Assembly: GCF_020382885.2 (NCBI RefSeq)
Contig: NC_058499.1
Coordinates: 1,277,501 to 1,341,500, forward strand
Length of the DNA stretch: 64,000 nucleotides
Direction of reading: 5' to 3'
Origin: Scatophagus argus
Taxonomy: Eukaryota; Chordata; Actinopteri; Scatophagidae
Under the pieces are notes generated by a model. It made no database searches and had not been told where the DNA came from. It saw only the letters and a program-made list of their open reading frames with translations. Of the stretch, positions 40,080-55,390 are shown piece after piece. The position numbers and the translations under genes are program-made. Numbering within the stretch: position 1 is the stretch's first letter; each line of letters begins with the position of its first letter.

Positions 40080-43000
40080 TCTCTCTTGCTTCTATTTCTT
40101 GCTGTTTACCGGCGGTCCCCGGGGACCTCCGTGCCGCCTTTGCCAGGCAACGGAGCTTCAGAGAGCCGGAGATGAGAGCAGGCGGGCGGGCGGGCGGGCA
40201 GGTGACAGATGCGTGCAGAGCAGCGGGGAAAAGCACCGACACATCACTGTATCATCACACAACTGTATGATAATAACGTCCAAAACTGAGGATCCACTCT
40301 CACTGCTTTCTGAGACACGAGGAATACTTTCAAAATACTCATGTTTAATTCATTAGCATGCAAATTCTGCAGTGCTGGAAGAAGTAGGCTTTTAAAAGTC
40401 ATTATAAATATTAGCTTCTTCACTAGTCTCCAAGTATTAAGTATAAACTGCGTGAAAAGCTAGAGATAGAGCTAGATAATAAATAAACCAAAAAGACCTG
40501 AGACTGCTAAAAAACAGTCTACTGGGGAGGACCAGCCAGTTGAACTGGGAAAAGTAAAGTTAGTTTTGATTTTGTCTTTCATTTGAGACATCAGCTAGCT
40601 TAGCATAAAGACTGGAAACAGAAGTCAACCGATAGCTTAGTTTAGCATAAAGAGTGGAAACAGAGGGCAACAGCTAGCTTAGCTTAGCGTAAAGACTGGA
40701 AACAGAGAGCAGCAGCTAGCTTAGCTTAGCATTAAGACTAGAAACAGAGGACAGCAACTAGCTTATCTTAGCATAAAGACTGAAAACAGAGGGCACCAGC
40801 TAACTTAGCTTAGTTTTTAAGACTGAAAACAGAGGGCAACAGTTAGCTTAGCTTAGCATTAAGACTGAAAACAGAGGTCAACAGATAGCTTAGCATTAAG
40901 ACTGAAAACGGAGGTCAACAGATAGCTTAGCATAAAGACTGGAAACAGAGGACAACAGCTAGCTTAGCTTAACATAAAGATCTGTTCTATTTTCTATTCT
41001 GTGCTCTATTTGGTTTATTCAGTTTGTACAAAAACAAGTATAAAAAACATAGTTTGTCTGTTATGGGAAGTTTCATTCTGGCACTTTTTCTTGTTAACCA
41101 ACATCTGGACACAGTTACCTTGCAGACCCTGAATAGAAACTACGGGTTATTTATCCAGTTGGTCTCAGGAGCCGTAAACTGGAAAAGCACCTTATCAACC
41201 GAGAGAACACAGTAGAAATGATATGAAACCTGTAGCTGTGGTTAAAATTGGGGTGTCTTTAAAACTGAGTTTTCTTTCACAGCGAGGCTCATCCCGAGTC
41301 TGAAGGTGTGTGAAGTGAGCACAGCTTCAGTCCTGAGGAGTTCATGTGAGACAGTTAACACTGTGGTGCACATAAGGTTAACAAAGTCGTCATCATCACA
41401 GCCTGGAAACAGTCTGGTAACTGGACACCTCAATGTTTACAGCTCCTGAGTTTCAGTTGGCAAGCACAGACAAGCAGCAGCGGCAGCTCATTCTCTTATT
41501 GTTAAGGACCGAAGGTTGTGCACATACACCTGTACTATAAATGGGTGATAATATATACATATATGCAATATGTAAAAAACATGTTTTTATTTTAAATTGT
41601 ACATATGGTGTATATGGTTGTGGTAACCATATGTGCATTGTGTACAACACTCCTGCAGAGGACTTGTGTCTTTTTGAATAAATAAACAGTCGGCATACTT
41701 TCAGTTGTCTTTCAGTACGAGACTGTCTGTGTCTCAGTGTGTCCTCTGTCTCCCCCTGTTGTTGCAGCCTGATCAGTACTGCTGAACTGTGGAGGAGCCA
41801 CACAATGAGATGAGCTGTGTGGGGTTCATTAAATCCAGGACAAAAGGCGTCTCATGGCCGTGGGGCCGAGATAACAGATAGCGTTCTCCTCTGCGGTGGC
41901 ATTTATTGATCCGAGTGAACGACTAATTCACCTGTTCTTCTCCTGCTGCAGTCGTCCTCATTGAGCTCGGCTGCAGGCTGAATACAGACATTATTGGAGA
42001 CTCGTCTGCGCCTCATATTTCACTGCTGCGTGCTGAGGATGATGAAGCGCTGCGGCCTGATGGGAGTGAACTATTGATTTAATGATGTATATCTGTATAC
42101 AGATCCTCCGTCAGAGCCAGGGGCTGGATTAAAGGGCCGTTACTGACCTCTGGTGTGTGTTTACTGGCCTGTTTTGTTGACTGTGTTTGTGTGTGTCCTC
42201 AGAAGTCTGAGGCTTTTGTTCTCAGTCTGCACACAACTTTTATCGTCTAAATGAGGTAAAATGTCAGTTAGCTTAGCATAACCAAGAATTTGTCTCTCAT
42301 TATGAAAACTAACTTGGAGACACACAGATTGAATTTAAAAGTTTAACATCTTTCAGCCTCTAAAAACCTTCCGCCAGTTTGTGATGCTCAGTGACTTCCT
42401 GTTTACACAGCTGACGGCTCCTGATTGGACAGACCTTCACTAAAGTTTTAAGGGTGCAGCTTAATTTAGTAAATCACTTTTATTTAAATTATTTAAATGT
42501 TTAGTTTTATATTCTTTTTATATTCTATGTTTATTTAGCTTATATTTCTGTTTTGTTCAACTTTTTATCTCGTATTTTTATATTCTATTTATTGCTCCCG
42601 GGACCTGAGTCCTAATTTCCTACCATAAACATGTGAATGTGAGCTGGTATGACAATAAAGTTCCTTGAATCCTTGAATCCTTGAATCCTTGAATCCTTGA
42701 GTCTGAGGAAGGACTTCATGTTCAGTGACTTCATAACGAGCTGCTGTGACTCGGAATCCTGGAGGTTTTCTAGAACTTAAACTGTTTTCATTTGTGTATT
42801 TTCAAAATAAAGTCTGTCAGAAACAAACAGCTACATTTTCACAGGCAGCAAAAGCATCTACAGATGGAGAAGGTAAGAAAATGCTAGAATTCAAGCAGAA
42901 AATATTTTATCTTCATTTATACTTCATCTTTTTAGCCAACATTTGGTTCATGTTATGGTTTACATGCTGATAGCTGAGAGTTTGTGTTCTTTAAACGTGA

Positions 43001-45461
43001 TTTCACACAGCAGCTTCGGTGGAAGACATACCCCAAATAAAAGAGAAGTATTAACATCAAAATAAGATACCAAAAGTAAAACTACTCATTATGGATCATT
43101 TTATCATTTTTAGTGATGCATTAATGTGTTAATCTTTTTAGTTTGCAGCCGGTGAAAGTGGAGTGTAAGAATTTCGATAATATTTTGTATGAATTATCTG
43201 AACCTGTGCAGTAACTAAAGCTGTCAGGTAAATGAAGGGGAGGAAAAGGTCTAACGTTTCCCTCCAAGGTGCAGTGCAGTAGAAATACAGTATGAAGCAG
43301 CAAAGTAGCATGAAATGGAAATCTGAATGTTTCACAGCGTGTCAGTTGTCGCTTGTCTTTTGTCCTCACCATGTTTCCTGTCTGCCTCTTTGCTGTCCTC
43401 TAAAACGATATCTTCACAGAGACAGACGCACAAGGAGACCAACAGCACGGTCCGTCCTGCTGCAGCCAGACCTGATCTCCGGGTGCCCGCTGGATCCCAG
43501 GTCAGGAAAGTCACGGTGAGTTCAAGAGACATGACAGAATTTGTGTTTTTGAGCTCTAAAACAAGCTTCATTTTTATATTCAAGTAAAAGTTGACTGGGT
43601 AGCTCAATGGTGGCTGGGGTATGCAGTGAATAGTGACATAAGATAAGACAACAGCGTTGTCTTTTCACCTTCTGTTTAAACAAATGCACTGATAATAAAC
43701 TTTTAATCATCTAAATCTGCAGAAGAACTAAAGCTTTAAAGTAATCGTAGATGTTTGAGTAGAAAGCAAATGTACTTAGTTACTACGCACTTTGGGATTT
43801 GTGTTTTACGTTGTTGTCCTTCCTGTTTCCCTGTGAACAGGAAGTGATGTCAGGATGTGGGTCTGCAGCTAAGCAGCAGAACAAACAGATGAGATTTTGT
43901 GTCCACTGCTGCCAGCGGAGGAAACAGCAGATCAATAAGGTCCAGAGAGCGAAGGACTCGACGGGGGTTCAGATCCACTGTCTGAGTGTGGAGCGTTACA
44001 GGGAAATCTACAACTCGGTGTTACAGCCGTCCATCCTCGCCACTCTGTCCTCATTTCAACCCACTGTAAGACAAGTCCCACAACCTCATCCGTCACTCCC
44101 AACGCTTCACTCTCAGTCTGCTCTCCGTCAGCACTCAGACACAACAGACCCTTAAAAGTAGCTGTGTGTTGGCACGAAACGGGGTGACGATACGATACGG
44201 GCGACGATTCCAAACGGGGTGACGATACGATACGGGCGACGATTCCAAACGGGGTGACGATACGATACGGGCGACGATTCCAAACGGGGTGACGATACGA
44301 TACGGGCGATGATTCCAAACAGGGTGACGATTCCAAAGGGGGTGACGATACGATACGGGCGACGATTCCAAACGGGGTGACGATTCGATACGGGCGACGA
44401 TTCCAAACAGGGTGACGATTCCAAAGGGGGTGACGATACGATACGGCCGATGATTCCAAACGGGGTGACGATTCCAAAGGGGGTGACGATACGATACGGG
44501 CGACGATTCCAAACGGGGTGACGATACGATACGGGCGATGATTCCAAACGGGGTGACGATTCGATACGGGCGACGATTCCAAACGGGGTGACGATTCGAT
44601 ACGGGCGACGATTCCAAACGGAGCGAGCGAACGATATACGGCGACACCTTAACATTTCATAGACGTGTGTCCTTTGTGTTCAACCACAGCCACAAATCTT
44701 TACCAAAAAACTATTAATTACAAATCAATACAGTGTTTCTGAGAATCGATGCAGTATCACATAACAAAATGTTGTGATGCTGAGGTGTATAGATACTTTC
44801 TGGCAGAGTCGATCAGGATCCATTCAGCTCAGAGACAAATCAAAACTGTCCAGTAAGAGCACAGATGGTGTTTGCAGCAGTACAGCTGTGAGACTGTGGG
44901 AATACAGTCAGGTGATCATGAACTGATCATCACGCCAATCGGCGAGGGCAATTTATCTGCACTGGCAGGTGAGTTTTTGGGTATTTGTTGATATGCCAAC
45001 ATGCAGACACAAACTATAGCACACACACATGTGACTGTGTTTCATGTGGGACTCTAAAATATTCCTAAACAAATCTCATCATTGCATCTGTTCACTGGTA
45101 TACAGATGAATGTTTCGTGCTGACCGTGACCTGTCGACCCATCAGTCGCTGTCTGCAGGCCAATCAGAAAATGGTTTAATATTTAATGTTTAATATTGTT
45201 CACACCTGTGGGTAAAGTCGCATGTTTCAGCATCGTTCACGGTCTCGTGGCTCTGGATGTGTTCTGTATTTCGCTGTTTCCTGCGGCAGCACTGACCTCA
45301 GTTTAATCACAAGCTGGTCTCTTTTTAAGGACTACGTCCCGCAGGTCCTGGAGCTGAAGCAGCACCTGTGGACCAAGCTGAGTGCACCTGTGCTGCAGGA
45401 GACGGTGATGGAGGACGGACGGGTGGAGGTCAAAGAAATATTTGACCTGACTAAGATGTGA
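38873..45461 (+). CDS. Unrecognised four-exon gene, ~186-residue protein
   Basis: Proposed coding exons: 38873-38980, 43420-43515, 43841-44065 and 45330-45461. Each is an exact number of codons (36, 32, 75, 44 with stop), all introns are phase 0 and all have GT-AG ends (donors GTAAGA, GTGAGT, GTAAGA; acceptors TCTTCACAG, CTGTGAACAG, CTTTTTAAG). A polyadenylation signal AATAAA at 45485-45490 follows the stop closely. The product is small and basic in the middle, with a Cys/His cluster (FCVHCC) and a basic KQQINKVQR stretch, then an acidic C-terminus ending FDLTKM. I do not recognise the family. The last three exons are the firmest. The first is uncertain: an alternative start ATGGCGCG at about 39132 with donor GTATGC near 39201 would also be phase 0. 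Confidence 0.55.
40590..40980. repeat. ~42-bp degenerate tandem repeat
   Basis: Nine or ten copies of AGCTTAGCATAAAGACTGGAAACAGAGG plus a CAACAGCTAGCTT joiner, with substitutions and partial copies. This phrase is found as tandem or single copies in many teleost genomes. Confidence 0.85.
42500..42702 (+). repeat. LINE 3' tail with (TTGAATCC)n
   Basis: ACAATAAAGTTCCTTGAATCC followed by five head-to-tail TTGAATCC units at 42663-42702. An 8-bp microsatellite directly after a polyadenylation-like end is typical of fish L2/CR1-like elements. No coding part is attached, so the copy is strongly 5'-truncated. Confidence 0.7.
43040..43245. repeat. Degraded dispersed repeat, related to 3137-3345
   Basis: TACCAAAAGTAAAACTACTCATTATGGATCATTTTATCATTTTTAGTGATGCATTAATGTGT, and later AGTAACTAAAGCTGTCAGGTAAATG, are phrases of a percomorph-wide non-autonomous element that I recognise by pattern. 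It lies in intron 1 of the unrecognised gene. Confidence 0.5.
44177..44620. repeat. 35-bp minisatellite with 18-bp short units
   Basis: A 35-bp unit (GGGGTGACGATACGATACGG then GCGACGATTCCAAAC) is repeated about 12 times, mixed with 18-bp deletion units (GGGTGACGATTCCAAAG). It lies in the last intron of the unrecognised gene. The minus strand is open in all three frames across the array, giving three overlapping ORFs with IVTPFGIVARIVSSP-type peptides. These are not genes. Confidence 0.95.
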
Positions 45462-45484
45462 TGGAGAGAAACTTGTCATGAAGA

Positions 45485-45490
45485 AATAAA
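45485..45490 (+). terminator. Polyadenylation signal of the unrecognised gene
   Basis: AATAAA 24 nt after the TGA at 45459-45461. It supports the strand and the terminal exon. Confidence 0.65.
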
Positions 45491-46019
45491 AGTGTGTCTC
45501 CAGGTTATTCACCATCATTAAAGTGAATGACAAACATAAAAATATTGATTTAGTAGGACAATAAAATAATTCACTTTGTCGCAGATTCCTGGTGTGACTC
45601 GAGCGCAGCCTGAAATGTGACGCTCACTTTGTGTCTTACAGCAGGTGGATTTGCATGTTCGGTTTGCCCCTCAGGCACATGAACCTTCCAGGTTTCAGCC
45701 GCCTTCTGAAGCTGGAAAGTCACTGATCAGAAATGAGCTGGATAGCATTTTATTCAACCTGAATTTATTTATCAATTCTTTTTGGACGTTTATTTGTTGA
45801 ACTAAAACCTGAACCACAGAGACTAACCAGGGCCGTAAACATGAAGGGCCCAAATCCGCCACCCCTCCCAAACTAAAGTCAAATTTGAAAACTGATTTGC
45901 TCTCCTGTCACCTCTTTTCCTCCTGTTTTCCTCAGCTCTCCTCTCCCAAACCCACAAAGTTATCAGTCCCTACTTTGAGGTGAAATGATTCGTCAAAACA
46001 AAACAATTTCCATGATGTG

Positions 46020-46025
46020 TTTATT
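46020..46025 (-). terminator. Polyadenylation signal, GPCR gene
   Basis: AATAAA on the minus strand about 100 nt beyond the GPCR stop codon. Confidence 0.5.
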
Positions 46026-46126
46026 GATCAGCAGGTTAGTCAGTAATGAAAATAATCAGCTAAGCCGTTCCTATCAAACTACCACACGTTTACAGAATAT
46101 GCTTGGATCTATGAAAAAGCAAACCT

Positions 46127-47128
46127 TTAGCGTATGTTTCTGAGCTTTAGAGAAGTTGATGTGGTCTCCTCTGCCAGAGTTTTGGAGCTTGGGGTCCAGC
46201 AGGTCACCTGTCTGAGCCGAGACAGGTAGAACATGGGGCCGATGAACAGGCCGATGTTTGGAAACACCAGCAGGACCTGCAGAACGTAGCACTGTGCAGA
46301 GCTGATGGTCTGACTGGATGTTATCACGGCCATGTACGGAACCAGAGCCACCAGAGGAGAATAAGCTACAGCCGACGGCACCATCACGGCCACGATGTTC
46401 TTCAGAGCTCGTCTCTTCAGCGGCACGCTGGACCTTGAAGCTTCGCCCGGTGCGCTCTGACACAACACCCACACGATCCCCAGCAGACACAGCAGCATGA
46501 CCAGGAATAGCAGAGAGATGATGATGGACAGGGGCAAAGCCAAGGTGAACACGCCCACAAAGTATCCCAGCAGGCCCACGGTCAGGGTGAGGATCCAGGC
46601 ACAAGCACACAGGGCCACACGGTACTTCCACTGCCCCAGCGTGAGGTAGGCCACGGGCCGAGCCACCGCCACGTATCGCTCCAAACACATGAAGGTCAGC
46701 AGCAAAGGGCAGCCAAAGATGTTGAGAGCAAACACGGCTTCGTGGACAGAGTGGGCGGCCTTGGAAACCTCGTGCAGGCATGTGTAAATGTCCAGAGGCA
46801 GACAGAGGCAGTACAGGATGTCCATGACGGACACGTTGAGGCCCAGCACCTCAGACGCCGTCATGGCTCGCTTCCTCTTCAGCAGCATCCACATCAAAGC
46901 TGCGTTAGCTGGAAAAGACATCACTAGTATGAAGATCTTGACTCCGAACCAGACCTTGTCACCAGTTTGCATGTGACAGTGGTTCATCACTGCCGCCGCA
47001 GAAAAGGCAAAGGACCAGAAGAAGCCGTGGAAAGCTTCAGGGAAGCCGAGTGCCGCCTGAGCGCCGCTGAGAGAATCGTTGCTTTCGCTGGCAGGTGATG
47101 GAGCTGAAGTCGTGTCGTTGTTTCCCAT
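46127..47128 (-). CDS. Class A (rhodopsin-like) G-protein-coupled receptor, orphan
   Basis: An intronless 333-codon ORF with seven hydrophobic segments, expected at the plasma membrane. The N-terminus has two N-glycosylation sequons (NDT at 4, NDS at 17). TM2 keeps the sodium-site Asp (LNVSVMD, residue 103), and TM3 ends in ERY (150-152) in place of DRY. TM7 has GPMFY (297-301) where NPxxY is expected. TM4 and TM5 are almost contiguous (~173-218), so the second extracellular loop is very short and offers no cysteine for the usual disulfide. TM6 has AYSP rather than CWxP. It resembles fish P2Y/PAR-like orphan receptors in general style; I cannot name the ligand or orthologue. The neighbours are unrelated genes. 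Confidence 0.85.
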   Translation of the reverse strand: MGNNDTTSAPSPASESNDSLSGAQAALGFPEAFHGFFWSFAFSAAAVMNHCHMQTGDKVWFGVKIFILVMSFPANAALMWMLLKRKRAMTASEVLGLNVSVMDILYCLCLPLDIYTCLHEVSKAAHSVHEAVFALNIFGCPLLLTFMCLERYVAVARPVAYLTLGQWKYRVALCACAWILTLTVGLLGYFVGVFTLALPLSIIISLLFLVMLLCLLGIVWVLCQSAPGEASRSSVPLKRRALKNIVAVMVPSAVAYSPLVALVPYMAVITSSQTISSAQCYVLQVLLVFPNIGLFIGPMFYLSRLRQVTCWTPSSKTLAEETTSTSLKLRNIR

Positions 47129-48759
47129 TGTCTCCTGGAGTGAAGACAGATTTAATAACTGCAGAGCGAAAGTTTCTACACCACAGAGGACACGGCCAGA
47201 GAAAACCAGACCGTGTCCACATCAAACTGTAATCGACGGGAAGAAGGGAACAAACAAGCCTGGTGAGGAGTTTCGTTAAACCAGCTGCGTCACCTGTGGC
47301 CCAAAAACGTTTTCCCCGCCGCTATAAAAGAGACGTCTGTAACCCTGCTGACAGGACACGCGCATCCACACAGGCTTTATGTTTGTAAAACTTTCCATAA
47401 GCTAAGAGAAGCAATTAAAACCTCTGTGGCGTCATCGCAGTAGTATTGTGTTTTCTTGTATTTATGACAATGAAACTTGAAGTAAACTCAGATGTTGTTC
47501 TGTCTGTGGTTGGAGACAAACAGCAGAAACATGAACTGACCTTCAGCATGAAGATGGACGTCTGCTCGGTGCTGTGAAGGGTCTCCTTCCTCCTCCTCCT
47601 CCTCCTCCTTTAAAGCCAGGCAGCAGACACGCCCGGAGCGTGTTTGCATACAGAGGTGATGGTCGATTTGTTTGTGAGCAGGGCTCCTTATTTCGGTGAT
47701 TGTGAAACATTTTCCAGTATGCAAATGTCTCCGGAAAAGCGAGGAAAGCGGGTGAACACCTGACGCTTACATCACGACATTTACATCGTGTGTTCACCTG
47801 AGCGGGAGGCTCAGGGGCTCAGAGCTCGGCTTCAGTGATCAGTCTGCTGATATTCTCAGTTGTCTTTATCAGTAAAGCTCAGATGTGGTCTCTCAGGACC
47901 GTCTCACTTCCTGTCTGAGGATCCTGATCAGAAACAGCTGGTCTGACTCAACCTTTCATCAAGCTTTTCTATCTGCTCGGTGTAATCTGTGCAGAAAGTC
48001 TAAAATAATTACTGAAGAACCACATGCAGTGGGCCTCTAACGATCACATGACCAACTGTCACATGACCAACTGTCACATGACCAACTCTACAGTCACACG
48101 CTGTGAATCAGGAACTGAGTTGAGTCGACTAATCTTCTCTCTTAACTTAAAACTTTTGTTTATTTCAAGTTAATTCACCTTAAAACTTAATTTCAAGTTC
48201 ATCACTGAACCGAGTTCAGTCAGGTCCGTGAGAAGCTCGTAAAAAGGCTGATCAGCGTATCAGCAGACTTCCCAGCATGCACTGCGTCACAGTTCAAACT
48301 CTCCCGAGGCCCTTCGTCGTGACAGGCGGGAAGAAAACACGCGTGACCACCACGACATCAGTCTGACGTGATTTGTTGGCTGCCATGTTTCCTCAGCCTC
48401 ACAACCCGATCGCAACCCGATCGCAACCCGATCCTGCAGCCGAACCAGCAGGACTTACAGTCAAACTGAGCATCGAAACAGAAAGACAGAAAGGAAAATC
48501 AAAACGTGTCACACGCTTTTGTCTTCTTCACGAATTAATTTATTCACAGCAACGTGAACGAGTCTCATCAGGCTGATTTGTACAATAAACTGACACACAA
48601 AGAACAACAGATCAATCAATCAATCAATCAATCAATCACAAGTGACTGAGAAGGTTCATGTGGGTTCGCTTTGCCTCCACTGCAATGGATGAAAATCTGA
48701 GTTTTAAACATTTAAGATTTGGTGAAAAATAAGCTGCAATGGCTCCATCAGGTTATTTT

Positions 48760-48925
48760 ATTTTTATGTTTATTTTAATATTTCTGTCTATTCTTTATTC
48801 TTATTTTGTGAAATATTTCTGACTGTAACTCTTATTCCAGTGCTGTTCGTGTACCCTGCTGTTCAGACGAAGCAATTTCTCCTTTGTGCGACAAACAAAG
48901 GTTTTCTTATCTTATCTACTGCTTC
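48760..48925 (+). repeat. LINE 3' tail remnant
   Basis: A T-rich stretch leads to AGCAATTTCTCCTTTGTGCGAC, AAACAAAGGTTTTC and TTATCTTATCT, the usual 3' end of fish non-LTR elements. No coding part is attached. Confidence 0.55.
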
Positions 48926-48974
48926 TGCTTCTGAATGAAGCAATGTGCTCTTTTCGAGTGAAACCTTTTCCTGT

Positions 48975-48980
48975 TTTATT
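48975..48980 (-). terminator. Candidate polyadenylation signal of tph2
   Basis: AATAAA on the minus strand ~220 nt past the stop codon. Another copy lies near 48540. Confidence 0.4.
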
Positions 48981-49198
48981 TTTTAAATTCATTCTGGTGT
49001 AAATCGCCCGTAAAACAAAGCATTTGATTGGTGGCTTACAGAACATTTAAAACAGCTCAGGGTTTGATATGATCATCTTGTTAACCACGAGTGAAGCGTT
49101 TATCGGAGCTGACTCATTGGGCGGCGACGCCTTCAGGTGAGATGCAGTAAATCTTATATACAAACGCTGTGAGCCAATCAGAGCGCAGCGCGGACGCC

Positions 49199-54811
<5,613 letters not shown>

Positions 54812-55340
54812 GGGGAACCAGTGGGTGTACGAGTACCAGGGCTCCAGCCTGCTGCGTTCTGCTGCTCCTCGCTCTCACTGACACTCTGAGACGCTGCGTC
54901 CGTCCGCCCGGCGCTGGACCCACGTCGGCCCGCCTCCGGGTTAAATGCTGACAGAGGAGAGGGAGGAGGAGCTGCTGCTGGTGCTCCTCCCTCCACTGCT
55001 GCTTCTCCTCTGCAGGCTGAACAAAAGAAAGTTTCACTCAAAAACAACATCTACTGGACCTTTTAATCGTCACCTCGAAAGACAGAACTAACTGTGGCAA
55101 CACAAGCAGTGAGGACAGATATTACAACAAAGTATGCAAAGACGGCATCAAATACAAACCGCACTCGCAGTGTGTGAGGCTGTGCTGAGACGCAGCTAAA
55201 TGCTAACACCAGAATGCTAACATGACCCAGTGCATGCTGGGATACAACCGAAAGACGGACACCATCGGTACAAGTGAGTAAAAGACGCCTGCATGGTCCT
55301 GTTATACAGCCTGTGTGTGTGTTGTTAGTAGAGACCAGGT

Positions 55341-55390
<50 letters not shown>

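Larger units (their letters stand above)
39180..43419. other. Intron 1 of the unrecognised gene; repeats only
   Basis: Contains (TG)n at about 39655 and 40050, the ~42-bp repeat array at 40590-40980, a LINE tail at 42500-42700 and a degraded dispersed repeat at 43040-43245. No further exon is obvious, though a small phase-0 exon could be missed. Confidence 0.45.
47129..49198. other. Intergenic region between the GPCR and tph2
   Basis: No gene recognised. It holds a (CCT)n run at 47587-47608, a 17-bp CACATGACCAACTGT tandem at about 48046-48090, a CGATCGCAACC triplet at about 48407-48432, a (CAAT)n run at 48612-48639 and an LINE-like tail at 48760-48925. The probable tph2 polyadenylation signal is at 48975-48980. 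Confidence 0.5.

Noticed and set aside
43597..43640. tRNA-like A box (GGGTAGCTCAATGGTGG)
   Set aside because: No B box at the expected distance and no cloverleaf; at most a decayed SINE head.
44177..44620. Possible CRISPR array
   Set aside because: The repeats are contiguous with no unique spacers, and the genome is vertebrate.
43932..44655. Three overlapping minus-strand ORFs of 167-216 codons
   Set aside because: They follow the 35-bp minisatellite. Partial overlap with the antisense of a real plus-strand exon explains the rest.
46074..46781. 235-codon minus-strand ORF overlapping the GPCR in another frame
   Set aside because: GC-rich shadow frame; the hydrophobic seven-segment frame is the real one.
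47321..47330. TATA box (CTATAAAAG) on the plus strand
   Set aside because: No plus-strand gene starts downstream, and the GPCR is on the other strand.
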